Source: Sesamum alatum (lineage: Eukaryota; Streptophyta; Magnoliopsida; Lamiales; Pedaliaceae). Taken from it: DNA of 64,000 bases. Below are positions 31,921 to 42,471 of this stretch, piece after piece. The stretch is from assembly GCA_034509735.1 (NCBI GenBank), contig JACGWO010000013.1, forward strand, positions 10,436,136 to 10,500,135, in the 5' to 3' direction. Position numbers and translations under genes: made by a program. The notes beneath the pieces were generated by a model, which saw nothing but the letters and a program-made list of their open reading frames with translations, did not search any database and was not told where the DNA came from. Each line of letters opens with the position of its first letter. The stretch's first letter is position 1.

Positions 31921-33518
31921 ATGTCTGGTTGGGATTTTCCACCTAAAGGAGGTGGATGTGGCCGCGGTCGTGGTCGTGGCCGCGGTCGCGGCTCACCGGC
32001 CATACCGCCGGCCGGTGCTGCTTCCCGGGATGGGGAAGCAGTGTTCCGACCACCACCACCACCGGCAGAGCAGGCACCGGCAGCACCTGGCCCGGATCAG
32101 CAGCCCAGTCCGTCTACCACTGCACCCGTCGAGGCGGGTGCCGGACCATCCACTACCACAACGGCAGTAGATCCGACCGTCCATGGGCTGCCCCACTACC
32201 ACCACCACCACCACCACCCCCACCGGCCCCACCACTCCCGCCACCATCCACACGCCAGTATATCACACTCGCCGATGCGAGGTATATTTATATTTTTTAA
32301 AATTTTTTTGTCATTTAAATTATTATTTTTATGTCACACTAATTATTATATAATTTCATGAGGGATCAAAAGGTACACGAGCGCATCAACGCGGTGGTGC
32401 GAGGACACTATCCCCACCCTTGGGACAGTTTGCGCAACGTGCCGCCAGAGCACCAGCATTTCTGGTTTGAGAGCCTGAAGGTAAGGTTAATTTCAGTTAT
32501 CAATTAAATTTTTATTTTAAATATTTTAACAATTTCAGTTCTGATATATATATATATATATATATATTTAAATACAGATGACGTACTGGTGGGACTGCGA
32601 CGACGAGGCCATGTTCAAGATCTTCCATATCTGGGCAGGGAAATTCCTCCGAAAGAAGTTCGTCCTCGCCAGACAGTCCCTACAAAAGGCTCTATGGCTG
32701 GCGAACGAGGTCTGGCGGCAGGTCCTGCTGTACTAAGAGTCCCCGGAGTTCAAGGAGGAGTGCGCGAAGAACAAGGCGAACCGGTCCGCCAACCCAGCTG
32801 CATCCGCTACTGTGTACCGGGGGGGTTCTGTCTCCGTCGGTATGCACAAGCGGAAGATGGTAAGATATTTAATGTTATTTAAAAGTACTTATTATTATTA
32901 AATTAAAATTGTAATAATTGTTTCCCATTTCTTTTTACAGGAGGAGCAGCTCGGTCGGGCAGTGAAGCAGATGGAGTTATTCTCCAGATGCTACAAGAAG
33001 AAGGCCGACGGCGGCTGGAGCGGGCCGAGGGCAGCGGAGGTGGCAGTAAGTTGTAGATTAAATATTCTAATTTATTTTTTTTAACGTTTGAAAATATTCT
33101 AATTTATTCTAACTATTTTTGCAGGAGACAATCTAGAAGTTGCTGGAGGATCACCAGTCTCAGGCCACGGCCAATCCTGGGAATCGTCCGGCCGAATCAG
33201 AGGGCTCGGTGTCACAAACCGAGCAGGAGATGTGGCTGGCTGCGGTCGGGGGGCAAGAACAAGGGCCGAGTATTCGATATTGGTTCTGAGGCCCACGGTC
33301 TCAGCCAGACCGTTACCACCGCCACCACCACCGCCACCGCCTTCGTCAAACCTGGAGAGTCAGATGGTCCGCCTCGAGGAGATGGTGGTGGACATGATGG
33401 GCATGATGAAGGCCGTGTAGACCAGTCACTCCGGCGTCGGCCCGTCACGGCCTCCTAGAGACCCCCCCCCCCCCCAGACGTTGACGAGATGGACGAGGAC
33501 GAGGGGGACGAGGAGTAG
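31921..33518 (+). pseudogene. TNP1-like CACTA protein (Transposase_24 family), five coding exons
   Basis: My exon model is 31921-32281, 32363-32480, 32578-32859, 32941-33045 and 33125-33518, all with GT/AG borders (for example AAG/GTAAGG at 32480 and TTTTTACAG at 32940). Exon 1 encodes a glycine/arginine (GRGRG) and proline-rich N-terminus. Exons 2-3 have HYPHPWDSLRNVPPEHQHFWFESLK, TYWWDCDDEAMFKIF, NKANRSANPAAS and GGSVSVGMHKRKM, the signature of the plant Transposase_24 domain. Exon 5 ends in an acidic tail. Defects are a frame change near 32190, a TAA at 32734-32736, a TAG at 33134-33136 and one extra G in the run near 33246. Family members bind subterminal repeats. This copy is inactive. 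Confidence 0.8.
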
Positions 33519-33714
33519 ATTTAGGCCTTTTTTATTTTTGTAATTAAATTGGATAATAATCTTATTTAATATAATTTTTATTTCTAAATTATGCATTTTT
33601 TTCTAATTTAAATAATAATTATAAAATCAAATTCAAAAATACTATTAATAATTTAATATATATATATATATTAATGATAATAATTATTACTATAAAAATC
33701 AATAATTCATTATT

Positions 33715-34446
33715 TAGAAACGGTACTTTAGACGGTCATGGAGTGCTTACAAACCAATCCAATGTGACTGTTTTAAAGAAGTGACCATTCCTATTACCGG
33801 TTAAACAACCATTCCAAATTTATATGACAATCGTTCCTAAAAGTGGGTAAAAACGAGTTCCAAATTATGGACAGACCATTCCTACATGTATTCCAAATTC
33901 AATGCTTTCGTGGTTAGATTTTCGTTCTAAATACAATACCAAAAACTGGTCCAATATTGTATTCCAAATTAGGAGTACAAAATCCGTTCCCAAGGACCAT
34001 ATCAAAATGTATTCCAGTGACCGTTCCTAACTTGTATACCTCACCATTCCAAGACGTATTCCAGAAACAGTGCTAAAATGTATCTCCAACTTATGCTGAC
34101 AATTCCAAAATGTGTTCTAACTACGGTTCCTAATTGTACGATTTACTTTTGATATGACCATTCCAAAATTTTATAAGGTGTTCCAAATGCAAAAATTACA
34201 AATTCATACATACAAAGGTAATTAGGAACGGTAAATCGATTATATGCCAACAGCCGTTCCTAAATTGGAATGGTCGCCCTGTTCCCATTCCTAATTTTTA
34301 GGAACTCCTCTCATTGCAACGGATAGCCTCCCGTTCTTGAACCGTTCCTAATACTAATCCAAATGAATCCCGTGATCTATTTACCATTCCAAAAGTTCAA
34401 AAAATCGTTCCTATTCCCGTTGCAAGTACCGCATTTTTTTGTAGTG
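33715..34446. repeat. Right subterminal repeats and TIR of the CACTA element
   Basis: There are many decayed GGAACGGT/ACCGTTCC and CCATTCCTA-type motifs. The terminus is CATTTTTTTGTAGTG at 34432-34446, the inverse of the left TIR. The TCA duplication follows. Confidence 0.88.
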
Positions 34447-34449
34447 TCA

Positions 34450-34584
34450 CAACTCTTCATAATCACAACTAATGGTGGAGTCATAACTCTTCATAAGTCG
34501 ATTATCTTTAAATATATAACAAATTATTTTATCAAATAAACGTTAGACAAAATAAATATTATATATATGGGTCATAATCTAACA
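34450..34584 (-). repeat. Copia C 3' LTR, right portion
   Basis: This continues the LTR from 14486. It matches 40205-40339 (CATAATCACAACTAATGGTG to ATAATCTAACA). Together the two parts give a 468-bp LTR against 464 bp for the other. Confidence 0.9.
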
Positions 34585-34602
34585 TTCTCCTACTTGGCCC
34601 AT
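34585..34602 (-). promoter_or_regulatory. Polypurine tract of Copia C
   Basis: The minus strand reads ATGGGCCAAGTAGGAGAA directly before the 3' LTR, similar to the AAGTGGGAGA tract of Copia B. Confidence 0.8.
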
Positions 34603-34954
34603 ATAGCTGCTTTCATGATTTAGAATAAACGTAATGTGCACATAATATATTCTAAATCTTTTATTTATATATTGGTTATAGAATTATGTCATATTAAATA
34701 AAAATTAATGAGAGTCATGGGCATTATGTCGACATAGTTCCTTCCATGTACTACAACAATAATCTTTAATTTAATTATGACCTTAATGAGGAGTATAATA
34801 ATGGTCTAACTATAATGTCTTTTAATAAAGACAGTTCCTATTGTCATGAATCTAATTCAATAATGTATACTATATAGAAAACAGAAAAAATTCAGAAACT
34901 TTTAATTGAGCTCAAGAGTGTCAAATAATAACTTAATAAAGTATAACACAAATC

Positions 34955-36450
34955 AATCAAAACGTTCCATAATACCCATTCTCTCAACATGTTCACTAAA
35001 ATTGTTGGGTGGTACGTAATCCTTTTGTTAAAGGATCTTCAATCATCATGTTGGTGCTAATATGTTCAATTGACACTCTTTGTTTCCAAACCTCTTCTTT
35101 AACAGCAAGATACTTAATTTCCATATGTTTAGCACCCTTTGAGTACTTGTCGCTTTTTGAAAGAAGACTGCTGCAGAGTTATCACAATAAATTTTCAGCG
35201 GCCAACTAATAGTGTCGACAACTCGAAACCCCAAAATAAAATTCCGTAGCCATAAACCATGTATTGTGGCCTCAAAACAAGCTACAAATTCATCTTCCAT
35301 AGTGGACGCAGCAATGACAGATTTTTTTGCACTTTTCCATGAAATTGCCCCTCCAGCCAATAGGAACAAATAACCAAATGTGGATTTTCTTGTATCAATA
35401 CATCCAGCATAGTCTGAATCTGAATAGCCAATTACTTCTAAATGGTATGATCCTCGATATGTGAGCATATGATTTTCCGTTCCTTGCAAGTATCGAAGGA
35501 CCTTCTTGGCAGCTTTCCAATGATCTAGTCCTGGATTACTTTAATATCTTCCCAAAATTCCTACGCAAAAACTGATATCAGATCTAGTACAAGTTTGAAG
35601 GTACATCAAACTCCCAACAACAGATGCGTAAGGAATTCTCTTCATTTGTTCTTGTTCTAATTCATTCTTTAGACATTGCATAATGCCAAATTTATCTCCT
35701 TTTTTAATTGGAACTATTCCTGCTGAACATTTATCCATTTTAAATCTTTCCAAAACTTTATTGATATTCCTTTCTGAGACAACCCTAACAATCTTTTGGA
35801 TCTATCACGGAATATTTCAATTCCTATCACATATGTTGCCTCTCCCATATCTTTCATTTCAAAGCTTTTAGAAAGAAAATTCTTAGTTTCATGTAATAAA
35901 CTAAGATCATTTGTAGCAAGCAAAATGTCATCAACATACAAGACTAGGAAAATAAACTTACTCCCAATGACCTTCATATAGATGCACCGATCAACAGTGT
36001 TCTCATTAAACCCAAAAGAGGTTATAGTATCATTAAACTTAAGATACCATTGACGGGAAGCTTGTTTTAATCCATATATTGAATTTTTCAGTTTACGCAC
36101 CATACGTTCTTTTCCTTTAACTAAAAAAACCCTCAGGTTGGTTCATATGGACCTCTTCATCTAAATCCCCATTAAGAAAAGCAGTTTTGACGTCCATTTG
36201 GTGCAACTCTAAGTCATAATGAGCAACCAAAGCCAAAATAATTCTAAGTGAGTCTTTTTTAGAGACTGGTGAAAAAGTCTCTTTATAATCAATACCATCT
36301 TTTTGAGTAAAAAATTTGGCTACAAGTCTAGCTTTATGTCGCTCAATATTGCCATTGGAGTCACGTTTTGTCTTAAGACCCATTTACAACCGACTCTTTT
36401 ACATCCTTTAGGCAATTCAACAAGATCCCAAACTTGATTTTGATCCATAG
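34955..36450 (-). pseudogene. Copia C reverse transcriptase and RNase H
   Basis: RT motifs occur in order. [22 protein letters not shown] and [18 protein letters not shown] are at about 36190-36340, and KLKNSIYGLKQASRQWYLKF at about 36040-36095. The active site LYVDDILLAT is at about 35925, followed by FEMKDMGEATYVIGIEIF. RNase H follows (VIGYSDSDYAGCIDTRKSTFGYLF, CDNSAAVFF, then the remnant of the ISTNMMIEDPLTKGL tail near 35000-35060). The frame is broken by shifts near 35500, 35740 and 36110. The core motifs survive, so this RT domain is more complete than that of Copia B, although the gene is dead. Confidence 0.9.
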
Positions 36451-36454
36451 ATTT

Positions 36455-37906
36455 TCACTCATCTTTCATGGTATTCATCCACTTACTAGAATCTTTAAAT
36501 TTCATGGCTTCTGAAAGTGAATATGGATCATTATCAATTCCAAAGTCAAGTTCTGACTCTTGTAGATAAACCACATAATCATTAGGAATAACAGGTTTTC
36601 TTTCTCTTTGAGATCTTCTTAATGTTATTTCTTGTGGTTCATCATCTATGGTAGGATTATCGGTTCCATGACATTGTATTTCATTTGTTATTTGTTGTTC
36701 TTGATTATTATGAGGTTTAATAACCTCTGGAACAATAACTGTAGGAGGTAAAAGTATAGGGACTTCTACCCTAACTTCATTAATACACAAATCACGTTGT
36801 TCAATACTCCCACTAGTCTCACTATTTTCGAGGAATCTAGCATTTTCAGTTTCCACTATTCTTGTACTATTATTAGAACAACAAAATCTAAAACCCTTGG
36901 ACTTTTCAGGATATCCAATGAAGAAACCACTGACCGTTCTAAAGTCCAATTTCTTTTCGTGTGGATTATAGATCCTTACTTCTGCAGGACAACCCCAAAG
37001 ATGCAAGTGTTTCAAACTAGGTTTCCTTCCAGTCCACAGTTCAAAGGGGGTCTTTGGAACTGCTTTACTAGGAACCCTATTTAATAAATACACTGTTGTT
37101 TTTAATGCATATATCCACAAGGACATAGGTAAAGAGGAATGACTTAACATGCTCCTAACCATATCAAGTAATGTACGATTACGTCTTTCTGCCACACCAT
37201 TTTGTTCTGGTGTACCTGACATAGTGTATTGAGCATATATACCACGTTTCTCAAGGAATTTAGCAAATGGACCAGCACATTGTTCTATTTCATCATACTT
37301 TCCATAATATTCACCACCTCTATCAGACCTAATAATTTTCACCTTTTTATCAAGTTCCCTCTCAACCTCATTAATGTACACTTCAAGAGCGTCTACGGAT
37401 TGAGATTTTTCATGCAAAAGATAAATATAAGTATAGCATGAAAAATCATCAATAAAGGTGATAAAATATTTTTCTCTACCAAAAGATGGAACATCAAAAG
37501 GTCCACATATGTCAGTGTACACAATTTCAAGAAGTTGTGTGCTTCTTGTGGCTCCTTTCTTAGTGTGTTTTGTTTGTTTTCTTTTTATAAAATCAATGCA
37601 CATCCCAAGGTTAGTGAAATCCAGTTTAGGAAAAATATCATTCTTTACTAATTGTTGCAATCGTTCTCTGGATACATGGCCTAAATGTTTATGCCATAAG
37701 CAAGCAGAATTTTCATCAACCAAACTACGTTTAGTTCCAATATTATGATGCAGAGTCATTAAGGTGTCAGCAAAAGTACTATCAAGCTTTAATTTATAAA
37801 GACCATCACATAATATTCCAGAACCAAAAAACTTGTTGTTCTTATACAAACTAAAAGATCCATAACCAAATTTAAAAGAGAATCCTACTTCATCAAGTTT
37901 TGACAA
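36455..37906 (-). pseudogene. Copia C integrase (483-aa open stretch)
   Basis: The zinc-finger half begins [17 protein letters not shown] and has [10 protein letters not shown], where the second cysteine of the usual CxxC is Phe. The catalytic core shows D in YTDICGPF, D in IRSDRGGEY and E in [16 protein letters not shown]. The C-terminal part has [19 protein letters not shown] and [15 protein letters not shown]. The frame ends at a stop just before RT (about 36455) and is offset from the protease frame at about 37910. Loss of a zinc ligand suggests a non-functional integrase. Confidence 0.9.
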
Positions 37907-37911
37907 AGAAA

Positions 37912-38217
37912 CTAAGTTAGGGAAAATGTAGGAACATAAAGGGTTTGAAACAAATCCATATAATGTCTAGTATCTAACACTAAATGATAGGTGCCAATGC
38001 CTTCAACTGGAGCTTTGTTTCCATACCCTATAAATACGAAATTGTCATTTGACTTTATGGTTTGGATCGTAAGAAATCCCTGCATCATATTAGAAATATG
38101 AGTTGTTGAGCCAGAATCTATCCACCAAGTAGTATAAGGAACTTGAGTGAGATTTGATTTACAACATACTAAAGCATAATGCTTACCTTTCTTTTCGAAC
38201 CAAGCCTTACGCTTCAA
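37912..38217 (-). pseudogene. Copia C protease region
   Basis: The aspartic protease motif WWIDSGSTTHI is visible, followed by FVFIGYGNKAPVEGIGTYHL and LYVPTFS, the usual order for Copia protease. It is out of frame with both the zinc-knuckle region and the integrase. A segment of basic residues (KRKAWFEKKGKHYALVCCKSN) links it to gag. Confidence 0.85.
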
Positions 38218-39032
38218 GAAATCCTTCTTTAAGCGCCGGGGGCTTGTGGCAAAAATGACACCTTACTTCATTCTTGTGAATTTGAGCAGCTTTAGAAGAT
38301 TCATTTAGGTTGTGTAAGCCTGTCTTCTTGCCCTTTCTAGCTTTCCCTTTAAAACTCTTTCCAACTTCTTGATGACTCGTAAAATGAACGGAATGAGCTT
38401 TTTTATTCTTTAATCCTGCCTCTTCTTGAACCAGCATACTGGTCAATTCATTAACATTCCACTTATTCTTTAAGGTATTTAATTCATTTGAAATGGCCCA
38501 TATTGTTCAGGAGGCAAGGAGTTCAAAATGAATTGTACCAAAAAGAACTCATCCACACTCATTCCCAAAGTTTTTAATCTTGTTGCAATATTTGTCATTT
38601 CAAGTACATGCTCATGTATAGTACGCGATCCATCAAACTTTACGTTGGTCAAAGTTCCCATCAACGTACTAGCAAGAGGCTTATCAACAGTTTGTGAGCG
38701 CTCTTCCACAAATTTTAAAAATTCTCTAGCACTGTCAGTTTTTGGAAGAGTGGCTTTAATGTTGTTTGCTGCTGTCATTCGCATAAACATTAAACTCAAT
38801 CTATTTGATCTTTCCAAAGTATATGGAAAGAAATTTCCTCATCACTGTTGTTATCATTAATGGCAGCGGGTCTCTCAACTACAAGTGATGTATCAAGATC
38901 CAAAACACCAAGGTGAAACTGGACTTGTTCATATCAATCTGAGAAATTCAATCCATTAAATAGAGGAACAGATGAGGCATGCGAATATAGTGAAACAGGG
39001 ACAGATACTGCAATAAAGAAAATGGCATTCAT
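38207..39032 (-). pseudogene. Copia C gag
   Basis: A plausible ATG lies at 39032. VPLFNGLNFSD is followed by a TGA where Trp is expected (about 38942), then VQFHLGVLDLDTSLVVERPAA. A frameshift occurs near 38820. After that comes ERSNRLSLMFMRMTAANNI, the gag capsid core, ending FILNSLPPEQYGPFQMN. The zinc-knuckle remnant is at about 38230-38260 (CHFCHK, with the following His and Cys lost). Several frameshifts and stops make it non-functional. Confidence 0.85.
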
Positions 39033-39861
39033 CAATGCTTTGAATAAACAAATGATTCAAATTCAAACTTTTTCAACATATATTAATGTTCTCCTTTGGG
39101 TGATACAAGGATATATACATACTCATAAATTATTATTGACAACTATATATGTATTATTGAGATGTATTTGCTACCTTTGGATATACAAATAAATCTAATA
39201 GAGCATATATCTACTGTTATGTTTATATATATTATAAGAACGTATAATCAACCTTTGGGTGATTCCTAATATCTTATAATAATAAACTTCAATTGCCACA
39301 AAATATATGTGAAATAATGTCATTTTACACAATATGTTTGTGAGTAATTGAAAAGACCATAAATGCATTGAAGTTTATAGAACTCAATGATCGGCCACTT
39401 TGGTGACTAACAAACCATCTGTCATATAGATTTTAAATGCACATTTTGACTCTTTAATATCAAAAGATCACATAATCACAATTTCATAAATATGAAATCA
39501 TAAATATTTCCTTCAATTTATTAGCTCATATATATGAGAACATTTATATACAAAACAAAGAGAAGTAATGTATAATGAAGTCAATTCTTCACATACTACT
39601 ATACTTTACACAAAACCAAAATAATTGTAATATGGCTTGGTGAATGTGGAAAATTTTTCTAGGATAATCGATGTATATACATGTATATGGAACTTTCGTA
39701 AAACATATTTGCATACATGTAAAAGTTAATTACACATACATTTCAACAGAAATAAATTTGCAGCGGAAGATATATTACTATAATGGTTTTTTTTTAAAAA
39801 AAAAAATATAATAGGATCAACAAAACTTTTTAATTGAAAAATCATGAAGTCTACAACTAAA
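39033..39861 (-). other. Copia C leader, non-coding
   Basis: This AT-rich stretch between the PBS and gag has no usable frame. A TTTCTTTATTGCAG acceptor-like motif overlaps the gag start on the minus strand, so a spliced leader is possible. Confidence 0.45.
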
Positions 39862-39873
39862 GCTTTGATACCA
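39862..39873 (-). promoter_or_regulatory. Primer-binding site of Copia C
   Basis: The minus strand reads TGGTATCAAAGC, one base from the canonical iMet site, two bases from the LTR at 39876. Confidence 0.87.
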
Positions 39874-39875
39874 CA

Positions 39876-40339
39876 TGTTATACAAAATACATAAAAACAA
39901 ACATGATCTTAGAACTTCATGATTTCACATAATTTTATAAAGAAGACATATCTTTCTCCATATTTACTCTTGGTGTTGATCTTTTGGAATATGCTATAGA
40001 ACTTTTGTAGGATGTTGGTTTCTCTCCCTTGACCCCTTCTTTGGATGATGGAATTCTTTCTAATACTTTAATGTTATGACGTAGGATAGAGAGAGGACCA
40101 AACTCCTCTTTATATAGGACATAAGATGTAAGGGTACTTCCCATCAAAGAACCTTTTAGTTGAGTGACAACTCTACATTGAGTCACAACTAATGGTGGAG
40201 TCACAACTCTTCATAATCACAACTAATGGTGGAGTCATAACTCTTTATAAGCCGATTATCTTTAAATATATAACAAATTATTTTATCAAATGAACATTAG
40301 AAAAAAATAAATATTATATATATGGATCATAATCTAACA
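39876..40339 (-). repeat. 5' LTR of Copia C (464 bp)
   Basis: The LTR begins TGTTATACAAAATAC next to the PBS and ends ATAATCTAACA. A TATA box (TATATAAAG, minus strand) is at 40109-40116. It matches the split 3' LTR. Confidence 0.92.
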
Positions 40340-40344
40340 GGGAT
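40340..40344. repeat. Right target-site duplication of Copia C (GGGAT)
   Basis: Matches 14149-14153. Confidence 0.85.
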
Positions 40345-42471
40345 TTGAAAATAGAGTTTGAATATTGAAAGAATTGATAAACAAATATTGGTTAGAATAT
40401 TGAGGGTTGATTTGATTGGAAGCTTTAAGTTTAAAGAGGTTAAGATTGGATAAATTCAGAAGATTGTCTTTGACTTTTCAATATTTCTTTTTTCTTAATT
40501 ATTTTTTTATATTGTGAGTTATCACTTGTCATTATTAATGTACTAGAGGTTAGACGCTAAGAGCTAGGCACTTTTCTTATTATTGTTTAATCCAGAATCA
40601 ACTTTGCTAGTTTGAGAATGAGACGATATTTTGGTGATATATCAACATTTCTCGCAAGAAATAAGTAATAATAGTGATAAAATGAATTTATTGTGTTTTA
40701 AAGGTGTTTTTACTTTTCTTCATCGTATCGCGATAAATTGAAAAATCGGCTAATTTTGTTATAGTGGTTTATATATGTAGCACCCTATAATGGCACTACG
40801 ACTATATCTCCCCTAAATATCACAATTAATGTAAACCATGTTTATATATGTAATTATGCACATAAATCTGTTCCTGTTGAGTATATATACCCGTAGTCCT
40901 CATCATCACAATAAGCATATTTATCATCTCATCCACAAGATCATATATATATATATTTATATATATATATATAACAAGTACGACAAAAATGGAACTGTAA
41001 TAATTAGTTCACATACCATTCTCGCTATTAATCCAAAATGAGACATCTTTTTCAATTTACGATGAGGAGAAAACTGCATACTAGTCCGACCTGACTGGAA
41101 TGCAAAATGTGGACCTAGTTCTCATGAGTAGGCATCGCAAAATCTACACCTAAAAAATATTAGCAGAGGGATGAGCCTGCAACTCAATAAATAAATAACC
41201 GGCACCAATTATACATGCACCTCAAATATAGTTTAAACAAGACAAAAACAAGCAACGTATATAAAATATAATCAATTTGATCAAGCACATTTCATTTCAT
41301 TTTTCCATGTAATCACCTCATAACAAGACAATCAATCGAACTCGTCTTTTTCTAGTTGGCTTACCAAAAAGGTGATATAGCATTTTTTGCCACCAACTCA
41401 ACCTCACTATTCATTACATACATATACATGAATCTTATATTCAAAGTAATTATCACCTTTATCACATAATCATTCAAAAATAATTATCAACTACTCATAC
41501 AATTCAAAATAGATTAGTTCCAACACAATCCGAAGGCTTACATTAAAGTAATACCACAAGGAAGGAAACTTATATAGATAATACTAATTATTTACTTACA
41601 CAACACTAATAGGAAAAAGGAACATATATAGGCAGCACTAAGTATTTATTTACCTCGATTTTACCACGATTTAATTAGCAGATATGAAGTCGTTAAGTCC
41701 TCTACTTTATCCCTATGTCCTATCATAAGTTATAATGCGTATAATCAATATCTAGAATGTGAATTTCTAAATAAAATGTTAAATAGTATGTATATATTTT
41801 TCATCAATCTCTCAATATTTCATTTCTATCAAAACCCATATGTTCATTCCATTCCTTTAAAATAACTAAACAATCTAACTTCCCAGATATATATAGTTGG
41901 TCAATTAACTCATAAGAATCCATTTCATTAAACACTTCATCTTATTATAGTTACCATTCTTAATAACTATTCTTGGATTGTATTATCTTAAAACTCTTAT
42001 ATTTCTTTCTACTAAATATAATACTTTCAAATATAACATTTTAATATTTGAACCTGATTAAATTAAGCAAATCAATTATAGAAATGATTAAATGTACTGA
42101 ATTAAGTAGTTTAAGTCATTAATTGTAACACCCTTAATTCAATTAAAATATTTAACCGATTACTAATTTATAAATATTTAAATTCATAAAATTTTTTGAT
42201 TAAATATTAAATTAGATAGTATAAATTATATTTAATAAATGCGCCATAGTCAATTGGGGAAATTAAATTATCCAAACGGACAAACGAAAACGAATCTAGA
42301 AATACCATCAGTTTTCTTATGGAACATTAACAGATAAATACTTAAACTATTTAAGGAAATTAATCTCTAGCCAACACAAACCTGAGTTTTAAAACTCCTT
42401 CTCTGAATGTGTGTATTGTGTTTAAAATGTGTGTAAGACAATGTAAAGGCTTAATCATATTTATGTATATA
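40345..42471. other. AT-rich intergenic DNA
   Basis: No coding frame is supported. An AT microsatellite lies at about 40943-40973. TGTAACACCCTTAATTC at 42125 resembles the start of a Tekay-type gypsy LTR, but I could not match an end to it. Confidence 0.45.

Larger units (their letters stand above)
14487..34446 (+). mobile_element. CACTA (En/Spm) DNA transposon, interrupted by Copia B
   Basis: The ends are CGCTACAAAAAAATACGG on the left and, read inward from the right end, CACTACAAAAAAATGCGG. The expected 3-bp target duplication TCA lies at 14484-14486 and 34447-34449. Its removal restores the Copia C LTR exactly. Subterminal regions of about 640 and 730 bp are packed with GGAACGGT/ACCGTTCC. 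It carries two plus-strand genes, TNP2-like transposase and a Transposase_24 (TNP1-like) gene. Without Copia B it is about 10 kb. The left CACTA terminus is mutated to CGCTA and both genes are broken, so it is no longer autonomous. Confidence 0.93.
14154..40339 (-). mobile_element. Copia C: Copia retrotransposon split by a CACTA element
   Basis: This is a complete minus-strand element with a 3' LTR (14154-14486 plus 34450-34584), a polypurine tract next to 34584, pol and gag (about 34955-39032), a PBS (39862-39873) and a 5' LTR (39876-40339). The two flanking GGGAT copies prove a single insertion. Without the CACTA insert it is about 6.2 kb. Its LTRs differ by several substitutions per 100 bp plus small indels. 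It is therefore clearly older than Copia B, consistent with being the outermost layer of the nest. Confidence 0.9.

Noticed and set aside
31993..32253. Minus-strand open frame over the proline/histidine repeat
   Set aside because: Shadow of the CCACCA repeat in the TNP1-like exon 1.
42125..42471. TGTAACACCC as the start of a large gypsy LTR ending at 50035
   Set aside because: The resulting LTR would be interrupted by too much unrelated sequence and has no target duplication. The start at 47090 is simpler, though also unproven.
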